Shown here piece by piece: positions 33,301-41,760 of a stretch of DNA of 41,760 bases (its first letter is position 1; each line of letters opens with the position of its first letter). A model generated the notes under the pieces. The model was given only the letters and a program-made list of their open reading frames with translations. It did not search any database and was not told the origin of the DNA. The position numbers and the translations under genes are program-made. Location: positions 15,772 through 57,531 of the forward strand of contig CAMPET010000113.1 in NCBI GenBank assembly GCA_946803715.1, in the 5' to 3' direction. The stretch is from Beroe ovata (lineage: Eukaryota; Ctenophora; Nuda; Beroida; Beroidae).

Positions 33301-34376
33301 TATGTCCCTCAGATATGAAATAAATGAAACATAACACAATAGCAAATTGATTATTCGCGGAGTCAATGTGAAATATTCTTTGATGCAAAACAAGTTGAGA
33401 TAACTAATCGTAACAAATTGAATTTGTAAAATTCATCGTAATTCAATATATTAAAACATCCTCTTCCAGATTAAACAAAAACATAACTCCAGAAGGAGTA
33501 AAATGCTCTACACTAACCACACAATGGAAGTCACCTGACTCCAACCACATGACTTTGTCATGTGACGAAGTGGGTCGCGATTGGTTGAAAGGACGGGGAT
33601 AAAGTGTGTGAGAAATGACAGCTATTGCTAGTCTGAATGTAATTGAATTGAGCGACAGTCAGCATTGGTTACAAGTGTCATGACACATAGTTACTACATT
33701 TCCGACTCTAGGTGATATGAGCAGGTAGGTAGGTTTGTACTCTTGTAGGCGAGGTGGACAATTTCACCCTCATAAATTGAGAAAGGTTCAGTAAAACATT
33801 AATTGACACAGGACAGTGAGATGGGAAACAATTGGAGTCAGCCACGATTACCACGGGTAAGTTTCACACAAATGAAAGGTGACAGTTCCACCACAAGAAT
33901 GGCTGTCACTCAATCGTCAGATGATTTTATCAGTTAATATTTGTAATGAAATTCAATTTAAAGGAGCAATAGCGTTAACTTTGGGGTACAATAATTGGCA
34001 AAGGTCGGTGACCGCCAAACCATCACTCTCAAAGGTAACTGGTACAAAACAGGAACTGTGATCAAGTTTGTGATACCTAAGACGTTGAGGAAAGATGATT
34101 TAAACTGGGTGATGTGTTATTGTGAATTTCAGAACATTTCAATGTCTTAAACAAATTAAGCACTCGCTCAAAGCACTTAGCTCCGAAGTCTACTTTCACC
34201 CTCCCCCCCCCCTTGGACTGGTCATGTAAGTAAAGCTCGTATTTTAATGCACTAATATAATATATTTTCTATTTTTCTTAAGGAAGGTAGGTATTTAGTA
34301 ACTCGATGTACGAGGAACTTCGACTCGAGAGTGAGAGCAGGTAACGGCAAGGTGGTCAAATCGGTAAGGTGTTCAC

Positions 34377-34420
34377 TCAAAGAGAGAAAGAGAGAGTGAG
34401 AGTGAGAGAGAGAGAGCACT
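34377..34420 (+). repeat. GA-rich simple repeat
   Basis: Imperfect (GA)n, with AGAGAGAAAGAGAGAGTGAG-like order. Confidence 0.9.
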
Positions 34421-36791
34421 ATAAACTATAGGGGAGAGAAAAAGAGCGCAGTTTTCATGCAATTATTGAGATCGAGCTACACGTCAAAGATCACAGAGCA
34501 ACGACAAATAAAATATTTTATAGTCAATTGTTGGTCGCTAGAAAACTCTGGCTTTAAAGTGGTTCCTATAATAATCCTCAATCACGGTGACAGCGATCAT
34601 AAGAGCGATCATAAGACCGGTCTAGAAGCAGAGAAGCTACTATGATGATTCAACATGGTTCACGTCATCATGTAAAAAGTATATTAGAAATGAGATTAAT
34701 GGATTCATGAAGAGAAAGAACAGTGTCATCAAACAATTACCTGGACTGTTTCGGAATTCAATTTCAAACCAAATGTCGTTCACATGCCAAGTGCCTCCTA
34801 AACTTATCCCAGTGTGAAAGTGAGTCAAATAATAAATAAAGTTGCGCAATACATAATGAAGTTTGGTAGGTTGGGCAATGGGCTGCACAATAGGCTAAGT
34901 GCACTGAAGTTACCCACTGAATGTTCGATTGCTGTATTAACCAGTAGGTACCTACAAAGTAACCAATAATCACAAAAAGCTATGGTAAGTAAGGCAGAAG
35001 TAGTTAAGGGAACTGTAACTTTGATGGGTATCAGGTTACCTCTTGTCTAGTATCTCCTCTATAGAACTGCACCAATACTTATGAAGAAGTTTGTCCTGTC
35101 AAGAAGAGAGCAAAATTATGGTGGCCAATTTTGCTCCCTCCATTGTTCTGCCCCTCCTTGCCTGCATTGTCAATATTTACAGTTATTGTGAGGACTCCTG
35201 TAGGAGAGACCAGGGCATGTAACTTGAGTAGAGCAAGTATCTTGATCAAGGAATATTTGTCACAATGTGACCACTGATCTGGTAGACTTTGTCTATTGCA
35301 AATGAGGCTGCTTACCTACTGCTATTCCTGTCAGTAATTGTATGTTCAAAGTATTTAAGGAATGACACCCTCCTCATGTAAACTTCATTGTTGCTAGAGA
35401 AGTATCTTCTTTAGAAAGATAGGTATATTTTTCAGAAGCATAGGGTTATGATAAGCCATAAGATAAAGATAAGGGCAAGAGCAAGTCAGAGATTTATAAT
35501 TCTATTTAGGAAAAGGTTAGGCAATAGGCTTACCCAAGGGTAAGCGTTAGAATAAGTGTCAGAGTAGGGTTTCATTTAGGGTTAGGACTGTGCTGGGGTA
35601 AGAGGGAAGGCCCTTATGAGTTGGGTACTGGGTCAGTTATTGTAAGTAAGAATATGTAGTTGTTTTGGGCAAAATAAGGGTCTGAATTAGAGTAGATTAG
35701 CTGGCTTGAGGCAAGATTGCTTCAGTTTCCAAAGTGGAAGTTGTCTTTCTTGAGATATATCCGCTTTCCATGTCAACTGTCAGGCAACAGACTACTGCCA
35801 AAAAGAACACCCAAATTGATCATACTGCTTAGTAATTACTCACGAACATAGATAAGCTAATCTATCTGTCTGTTGATAACCTTATCTTAGTGCTTCAATG
35901 AAATATTGCTTCAACTCTTCAAAATGCCCTGACAGAATATTGCTTCAATAGCACACAACCAATTTCACTCTCTGTTCAGGCATAGGATGTTTGGTGCAAT
36001 GATCACAGATCAACCTTATACGTAGAGGGATCTTGGAGTTGTTCAAGTGCATAGTGAATAAGAACATCAAATTGCAATTGATATTACCACTTTACTGTTG
36101 CATACATCCTTGAATATTGAGAAAAGAAAATAAGATAAATTGAATGACATTACCAGCTAGCATTTACCACTGAAGCATATACCAATCAACTCATGGAATA
36201 CAAAATAATTGTTAATGAAATTGAAATAACACACAGTATCCAATTTTCCAAGAAATACAAAAATCTATATCTAGACACAAAAGTTTATCAATTGACAATG
36301 CAGAAAATTCAAAAACTTACCAAAAAACAAATTAAACAACACATCACAATGAGCCGAAAGTGTAAACATAAAAAACTTTCAGATCAACTTGCCTGGCGAT
36401 GCCCAGCTGAGAATAATATTGCATAATTAAATTCTCGACCATCGACAGGGGCTTTCATCGACAGCCAAAAATCAACCTTTGTTCATGTCATAAAACAAGT
36501 GAATGATCATTTCCTGGCCTTGGCCTTGTTCTATTGCAGAGTGAGGAGAGTAAAGGTTGTTTCATTTTGTCGGGCGATGCCAGACCGCTGATGCAAGCCG
36601 CGAAGCTTGCGTCTGAGAATAAGTTTGCGCCGCGCGCGAAACGAAATTCTCGACAGGGTCTATCATCGATCGACAAGTTTCATTATTTGCATTACCAGGT
36701 GCCACACTGCCACATTTACATTGTCAGGTGCCACATGGCTAGGCGCTTTTGCCTGGTCTGGCTACGATTGGGCCTGGCGGCTGGTTCTATA

Positions 36792-36835
36792 TATTGTCTG
36801 GCGATGCTAGACATGTCTAGCATCGCCAGACAATA
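36792..36835. repeat. Perfect 44-bp palindrome with no spacer
   Basis: The centre lies between 36813 and 36814. Arm TATTGTCTGGCGATGCTAGA (then CA) equals the complement of the right half exactly. It is made of two head-to-head copies of the unit start CTGGCGATGCTAGAC. Confidence 0.95.
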
Positions 36836-37185
36836 GACAGTAGACCGCTGATGCGTCTGAGAATAAGTTTGCGCCGCGCGCGCGCGCAAAACGAAATTCT
36901 CGACAGGGTCTATCATCGGTCGACAACTGGCCCTACTGCACTGCACTATCGCGATCCGCGAAGCTGAAGCGGCGCGCAAATGCAAAACAAGGCAACTGCA
37001 AAGCTTGCCCAATGTTATTTATCCACACTCCATTGTTTCCTGCGTGCCTTCATCGGCATTCGATGCAGCTATGGAGGGGCGCGCGCAAACAGTAGACAAA
37101 TCGCATTTGGCCGCGGCAAGGCAACGCGCTCGCGGTGCAAACGACGCGCCGCGTCGCGCGGAAAAACTGTGAACAGATATTATCC

Positions 37186-37310
37186 TTGTCAGATGTTACC
37201 TGACCTGTTTCTCGCGCACGCGCGCCTTCATCGAAGGCCGAAACCTGTTTCGGCCTTCGATGAAGGCGCGCGCGCCGCGCGCGAGAAACTGAGGTCAGAT
37301 AAAATCTGAC
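37186..37310. repeat. Long hairpin element with 25-bp perfect inner arms
   Basis: Inner arms at about 37220-37244 and 37247-37271 (GCGCGCCTTCATCGAAGGCC and complement, then GAAAC/GTTTC) are separated by CT. Outer arms (ACCTGTTTCTCGCGC and GCGCGAGAAACTGAGGT) pair imperfectly. A nearby shorter inverted TCAGATAAAATCTGA follows at 37295-37309. Confidence 0.85.
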
Positions 37311-37465
37311 AATATTATCCACTATAACTATCCAGTTGTCTGGCGACGCTAGACCGCTGATGCAAGCCGCGAAGCGGCTTGCGTCAGCAAGAATAAGTCT
37401 GAGAATAAGTTTGCGCCGCGCGCGCAAAACGAAATTCTCGACAGGGTCTATCATCGATCGACAAC

Positions 37466-37904
37466 TATCCAGCTATTTGTGACAGCGCGGCCAGCAGGGC
37501 AGTCAATCAGTGATAATTCAATTGCCAAGCAATAGCGCTTTTCAGTTCTCGCCACTCACGTCTCACATGCACTACAGAAGTTGACATTCAATTTTATATT
37601 ATTACCCGAACCCGGTGTCTGAGTTCTGACACATTATTTTTAACAAATTTTATCTGCTAATTGGTTCAAATAAGAAAACAGGAATGACTCCAGGACCCCT
37701 GCACTCTATAGTAGGGTGAAATCTTCATACTTCATAGCCAGCCCATGTAGGTATTATTCATATTGTCAGACTAAACAAAACAGTCATTGAAACTCTGAAA
37801 CCCAGTTATTTTGTGTGAAGCAAACATTTTATGAAATAGCCTCAATGAGTATTTGGCTGTATTAGCCCTGATGTTTGAATCCATTCCACATTCAAATCTT
37901 ATCA
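37466..37904. other. Stretch without a recognised feature
   Basis: AT-rich DNA between the fold-back cluster and the LINE remnant. It is probably partly degraded LINE sequence at its right end, but I see no motif. Confidence 0.3.
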
Positions 37905-37907
37905 TTG

Positions 37908-38014
37908 CTGACAATCATTGTGGAATAAGCTGCCACCTAACATCAGATCATGCGATAGCTTGAAAACTTTCAAAAGCCTTTTGAAGACTCACTTATTCAA
38001 AAGATGCTATGATT
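37908..38014 (+). mobile_element. 3' coding remnant of a non-LTR retrotransposon
   Basis: The plus frame ending at the stop 38012-38014 reads LWNKLPPNIRSC, DSLKTFKSLLKTHLFKRCYD. This is the conserved C-terminal tail that follows the thumb in many LINE reverse transcriptases (WN.LP..IR...L..FK..LK.HLF). The same frame has a stop just before LWNKLP and no polymerase motifs upstream, so only the end survives. It lies in the opposite orientation to the element at 1-1131. Confidence 0.75.
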
Positions 38015-38623
38015 GATTAGATATTTGTATGTCATACTCAAATACTCAAACATTCTTACTTATAGTTATCCTTTAGTACATATTTTTTACTGTTGACGTT
38101 TTCTAGTATCTAAAGTATCCCACACAGTTGTGCATAGGACTAAGATATTGATTTATTTTCTTCCTCGTTACTGTGTATAAGCAACCATAATTTATTATTT
38201 CTTCATGAAAAGATATATTTCAGAAAAGAAAGATAATTTATTATTATCATTATTTTATGGTATGATTGTGGCCATAGTTCCAGGCTTCATCTTTGTATGA
38301 TTTTTCACTTAAATGATTTTTCCAATTTGCCTCCTATTATTTAAGATATGATAAATGAGAAAGGAGTCTTCTTCAGTTGTTTGTCCCTCCTTTTGACCCC
38401 ACCTATCATTGTGACATTGAATTTGTGCCTTGTCAGATTTCCACTAATGATAAGGGACCCCATGCACTTGAAAGTGGCAGGCCCTAGTTTGAACTGAGAT
38501 CTCTTCAAAAACATCAAGCCACACCATAAACAGCTCCTTTGAGGACATTGGGGTTGCAAGGACAGGTCTATTTTCAATATGAAACTAGAACTGTCTCTAC
38601 TCGTGTAGAACATTTTTCTACAG
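38015..38623. other. Region between the LINE remnant and the LRR exon
   Basis: The left part is likely LINE 3' tail or flank. No coding exon is supported. TTTTTCTACAG at 38613-38623 reads as a splice acceptor three bases before the LRR protein start codon, so a non-coding first exon may lie here. Confidence 0.35.
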
Positions 38624-38626
38624 GTT

Positions 38627-38802
38627 ATGTATTTAAAGTTTCCACTATGGTTCCTATTACTTAACATCGGTACAACTATTGGCTGTCCTGAAGAATGCTC
38701 GTGTTCTCAAGATTACGAGTATGATGATGGTGTCTTGGTAGATTGTGAGAATCTTGCTTTGATGGAACTTCCAATTGGCATACCTTCACATGTGACAACA
38801 TT
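38627..38802 (+). CDS. First coding exon of a secreted or membrane LRR protein (signal peptide + LRRNT)
   Basis: ATG 38627 opens 58 codons. A signal peptide is likely (LKFPLWFLLLNIGTTIG). It is followed by a leucine-rich-repeat N-terminal cap with the pattern CPEECSC, about twenty residues, then DCENLALMELPIGIPSHVTTL. Proteins of the Slit, LGR and LRR-receptor type carry this cap before their repeats. The exon ends TT|GTAAGT in phase 2, the usual position between LRR exons, where the next exon completes the Leu codon. I could not find following 72-nt repeat exons in the window with confidence, so the gene is partial and its family is unknown. Confidence 0.6.
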
Positions 38803-39055
38803 GTAAGTCTATTATACTGCAAATATTCATTAAAGCCAATTTTTTGTTCATTCTCATGAAATTATGACATAGAATTTGTGGATTGGTAGCAAAATTTGCA
38901 AGCATAAGGCTTCTAATCGGGGTCAATTCCATACTATTTAGTGCTTGGTCTTGACTCCATTAAAATGAATAAACCTCCTTCTTCCTGAATGCAAGATCAA
39001 ACCATGTGTGATGTGTGTTCTCGTGGCTGTTTTAGAGGAGGGTGAACAATGTGTT

Positions 39056-39061
39056 TATGCT

Positions 39062-39091
<30 letters not shown>
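39056..39091 (+). repeat. (GT)n microsatellite
   Basis: A pure TG/GT run of about 30 bp within the putative first intron of the LRR gene. Confidence 0.95.
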
Positions 39092-39094
<3 letters not shown>

Positions 39095-39579
39095 CATTAG
39101 TAATGCAGTGAAAGGATATTATGTAACCTTACCTATGGACATTAGTTTGGTTCTTATCTTGGATGCAACTTGCATGTTGACGCAATACAAGGATAAATCC
39201 CCTTTCTCATGTTCATTGAACCATCCAAAGTATTCTGGTTGTCAAATGGACAACTAGAATAGTTTGGCTGGTTTTCCATTGTTTTCTACCCAAATGGACT
39301 TAAAAACTCTTCAGCCTGTTATAACGTTATAACACAACTGTTGAAATCACGATATTGTTAAGTATTATATTAATAATATATGTTGTCTGCTGCCAAACTG
39401 AAATCTAAGACTACCTCAATTGATGATCAGTGATTGAAATGAAAAGGGTCTTTCTCTAATCTTCTCACTACATATTTCATATATGCCATATATGCCATCT
39501 AAATACTTCAATTACAATTGATGTTTCCAATCTGGAAAAAGCTATTTGCAAAAATAAGTTGTGATGGCATCCCATTGAA

Positions 39580-39777
39580 CTAAGTATTATCATCTTCTAT
39601 GGCAATAATATCAATGACATCATATTCATAGGGACCTGTTTGCCTGTATAAGTCACGTTTTTCTTTAGAAGCAGCCTTACTCTTACTCATAATGATATAT
39701 TCATCACCAGCATTCTCTGACCACATATATCTATGCGGGACTGGAAACCAGGAAATCTTGTCACCCACACCCCTTTC
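39580..39777 (-). CDS. Terminal exon of an unrecognised minus-strand gene
   Basis: On the minus strand ATTAACCAG ends at 39778 and an exon of 198 nt follows in phase 0. It encodes 65 residues and a stop at 39580-39582. The text begins ERGVGDKISWFPVPHRYMW, continues EYIIMSKSKAASKEKRDLY and ends GPYEYDVIDIIAIEDDNT. Composition is protein-like, with balanced charged residues and aromatic clusters, and unlike the repeat-driven ORFs nearby. I do not recognise the family. It could also be the C-terminal end of a mobile-element polyprotein. The rest of the gene would lie at higher coordinates. It sits inside what would be an intron of the plus-strand LRR gene if that gene continues. Confidence 0.4.
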   Translation of the reverse strand, partial: ERGVGDKISWFPVPHRYMWSENAGDEYIIMSKSKAASKEKRDLYRQTGPYEYDVIDIIAIEDDNT

Positions 39778-40996
39778 CTGGTTAATAACTATTACATAAC
39801 CGATGTATTATGTAAATTAGTGGTGAGCATATTTCTCAGCCTGGTCAATTGCTAACACAATAACAGCTTCTAGGTGTGGCAATCATCATTATTCTCAGCC
39901 AATCAGCCTATGTTACATGAATGATTTACCAGCGTCCAGTGATATGTGTGCAACGTTTACAACAATTAAATTAGGTAGAAGCTATCACTTCTAAAAATCT
40001 GAATATTAATGTTCAAAAAGACAAACCGATGCTGAGACATTCCTTCTGTTTTCTACTGATGTGACGGTTATCTATACTGTATTATGAGAGATGACATTCA
40101 TCCTTTAAGTGAAAGGTGACTAGGTGCGAGTTTTTGATAACCTGTGCTAAAGAGAGCTGTATTACTTGCCTGCAATGTGTATGACGTGTTTGTGTGTGGT
40201 GCATTGTGCAATCAAATCATAAAGCATCTGCATTGTAACCATGGTACTGACTAGATACCATCACATAGGTGCTAATCAGGCGGTTAGGGAGTTTAATAAC
40301 AATCTGGCTATGTCTTGGGTGCGGGTGACCCTTTTCGAACATAACTAAGCAAGTTGTCTTTTAAATATGATGGACTGCCACAGGAGATAGCGCCATGATT
40401 TGAAGGGAAACTATGGAATTAGGCAAAGTGAAGACTTCTTGCCTTGTTAATCATCGATGTTAGGAGGAACATAATTCTTATGCCAGTGCTTCTAGTCAGT
40501 AGACAAGTACGTTCTTCTCTTTAGTTTTTCCCAGTGCTTATCAAATCGAATATGTGATAGAGAAAAGGCCGGGTGCCTAGATGTACAATTAGTAAACAAT
40601 CAACTAACCAGTGCCAGTAACCAGTGCCAGTAACCAGTGCCAGTAACCAGTGCCAGTAACCAGTGCCAGTATTGATTGCCACAGTGCCGGAAATTGATTG
40701 TCGAATAGTACCATTTAGTGTATCAATGTAGATTGTGATACCGACTTGACATATTATGTGTCCATAAAGTCAATGGCCTGCTGATAGCAAATAATTCATT
40801 CGTTTTGGGTATTCTGACAACAATAGCTACCATTGTAATTCATGTTATCTCGACCAGTATGTCATATTCAGCGGAACCTACTTAACCTAACTTGACATAT
40901 GTAGCAATATTCTTTACATTAGCAGATTGTTTGTTACAATTTCCACTATTAATGACACCTGGATTCTAGTACCTGGTACATCCTAGTTTTCACGTA
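39778..40996. other. Stretch without a supported gene
   Basis: AT-rich DNA apart from the 13-bp tandem repeat at 40608-40670. I found no LRR exon with splice sites on the plus strand and no clear companion exon on the minus strand. Confidence 0.35.
40608..40670 (+). repeat. 13-bp tandem repeat, about five copies
   Basis: Units CCAGTGCCAGTAA start at 40608, 40621, 40634, 40647 and 40660. The last is cut short before ATTGATTGCC. Confidence 0.95.
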
Positions 40997-41243
40997 GGCG
41001 GTCGGCAAGGTGGCAACACCTACAGAAGTATTAATAACGCTACAAGACGTAAGTATTTGTTATGTGATTGAAAATGTGTGTGTGAGTGTGTGTGTGTGTA
41101 TGTATGTGTGTTACACAGTATCACTAGCAGTCGTAGTAGTAATAATAATTTCGCAAGTTGTTACGAACTGCAGATCACAAGCTAATGATATAACATCACA
41201 TCCGGAGAATACATACAATAGAATTATCGGTATAATTTGGTGA
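40997..41243 (+). CDS. Possible last two exons of a single-pass membrane protein
   Basis: CACGTAG|GC at 40996/40997 looks like an acceptor and CAAGAC|GTAAGT at 41046/41047 a strong donor. TTACACAG|TA at 41118/41119 is an acceptor. Read in the one frame that stays open across the splice, the text is RQGGNTYRSINNATR, then SLAVVVVIIISQVV (a membrane-segment-like run), then a tail with HPENTYNRIIGIIW and a stop at 41241-41243. The tail contains TYNRII, a Yxx-hydrophobic sorting or signalling type motif. It could be the end of the LRR protein begun at 38627, but the link is not shown and the GT-repeat intron invites false splice sites. Confidence 0.25.
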
Positions 41244-41265
41244 CATTCGACATAGTAAGTTTCAC

Positions 41266-41406
41266 TCGATTTTTTGAAGTCTGTTGAAGACAGAACTTTT
41301 CATTAGAAGATAGACTGAGGCAGCTCTCAAAAATTTTTTTGATCACTTCTACCGACTTAAACGCGGCCACTTGTTCAGTCTTGTTGAATCTGGAGTTCTC
41401 AATCAT
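41266..41406 (-). CDS. Possible minus-strand coding exon, unrecognised
   Basis: ATG at 41406 opens 47 codons (RFNKTEQVAAFKSVEVIKKI is typical of the composition) and reaches CGA|GTGAAA, a weak donor in phase 0. That phase would suit the terminal exon at 39580-39777. There is no domain similarity that I know. This may be chance. Confidence 0.18.
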
Positions 41407-41663
41407 TTTAGAATGTTAAAAATTAAAATTCATTCATGTCTAGCCAAAGAGTACTCCCATCAAGGACTTTCATCCGATATTGGTTATAGTCAGCGGTAGT
41501 GTGCATATTGCCAAGCATGATCAGCCAATTTCCGAATTTGGTGGTCAGACTGCATTGACATGGTTTGAAGTGTAATTGATATCAATATGTTCATATGCAT
41601 GAATATTGAATACTGGATATTCTCATGAGGATTCATCGATGAAAATGGCATTGAGTATTCTCA

Positions 41664-41721
41664 TCCGAGACACACACACACACCAACACGAACACACAAA
41701 CACGAACACACACAAACACGA

Positions 41722-41760
<39 letters not shown>
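41664..41760. repeat. (CA)n microsatellite at the right edge
   Basis: CA repeats interrupted by ACGAACACACAAACACGAAC units, becoming pure (CA)n from about 41724 to the window end. It may continue beyond. Confidence 0.95.

Larger units (their letters stand above)
28952..36380. other. Long region without a supported gene
   Basis: About 7.4 kb with no convincing exons. Contents seen: a CCAAT/E-box-rich stretch (29596-30377, listed separately), a group of AGCACCTAC-type inverted repeats at about 31230-31310, a (TA)n run near 32920, a C run near 34203-34212, a GA-rich run at 34377-34420, and AT-rich unique DNA. An ORF at 36193-36426 is Lys-rich, AT-driven and runs into the repeat cluster, so it is not called. 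The missing first exon(s) of the E-protein gene probably lie in the left part. Confidence 0.4.
36385..37465. repeat. Second cluster of fold-back repeats, four copies of a shared unit
   Basis: The unit runs CTGGCGATGC(TAG)AC, CCGCTGATG, (AAG/CGAAG), GAATAAGTTTGCGCC, a GC run, ACGAAATTCTCGACAGG, CTATCATCG. Copies are at about 36388-36465 (diverged), 36576-36682, 36797-36925 and 37338-37462, and it also matches 2105-2210. Between them are hairpins with the CTGTTTCTCGCGCGC arm seen at 1.2-2.3 kb. ORFs across this stretch come from the GC-rich repeat and are not genes. Unit boundaries are approximate. Confidence 0.8.

Noticed and set aside
35455-35640. GGTTAGG/TTAGGG-like telomeric text
   Set aside because: Only single scattered matches, not a tandem TTAGGG run.
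36488-37454. Several overlapping ORFs of 60-134 codons
   Set aside because: They repeat the same text (MIDPVENFVLRARAA type) because they translate the GC-rich repeat unit. No gene is implied.

Overview
The window is nuclear DNA from a multicellular animal, most likely an early-branching one such as a sponge. Protein genes are split by short GT-AG introns of roughly 60-1800 bp. Housekeeping genes match animal orthologues well, and there is an animal-type class I bHLH E-protein. The GPCR and the flanks of several genes look lineage-specific. The phylum is an inference: no mitochondrial or rRNA marker is present.

Layout. 1-1131 (-): an uninterrupted non-LTR retrotransposon reverse-transcriptase frame running off the left edge. 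1140-2350: GC-rich fold-back repeats. 3409-6600 (+): RPS9 (3 exons), then a leukotriene-A4-hydrolase-type aminopeptidase (3 exons), 188 bp apart. 6712-7003 (+): a frameshifted BTB/POZ-like fragment. 7776-13172 (+): a complete 10-exon TONSL (TPR, acidic stretch, ankyrins, ubiquitin-like, LRR). 13409-14242 (+): an intronless N-terminal Xaa-Pro-Lys methyltransferase (NTMT1/2). 14517-16378 (+): CHMP2A (5 exons) with a satellite-like array in intron 2. 18648-19679 (+): an intronless orphan 7TM receptor with a mucin-like N-terminus. 20725-26891 (-), possibly reaching 28951: an E-protein (TCF3/4/12, daughterless). 29.6-30.4 kb: CCAAT- and CACGTG-rich DNA that could be its promoter. 31-36 kb: no gene seen. 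36.4-37.5 kb: a second cluster of the fold-back family. 37.9 kb: a LINE 3' remnant (+). 38.6 kb: the first coding exon of a secreted or membrane LRR protein (+). 39.6 kb: the terminal exon of an unrecognised minus-strand gene. 41.0-41.2 kb: a possible membrane-anchor exon pair (+).

The plus-strand genes from 3.4 to 16.4 kb are tightly packed head to tail and act in basic processes: translation, peptide/lipid-mediator hydrolysis, replication-coupled repair and histone reading, protein N-terminal methylation, and ESCRT-III membrane scission. Splice sites were assigned by eye from GT/AG, reading phase and protein similarity recalled from known families. The phases close exactly for RPS9, LTA4H, TONSL, CHMP2A and the E-protein.

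I found no convincing new multi-gene system. The most unusual items are the GC-rich fold-back repeat family with near-perfect hairpins, the long non-standard C-terminus of the E-protein together with a cluster of E-boxes in its own intron, the receptor without a DRY motif, and active-site differences in the LTA4H and NTMT homologues.
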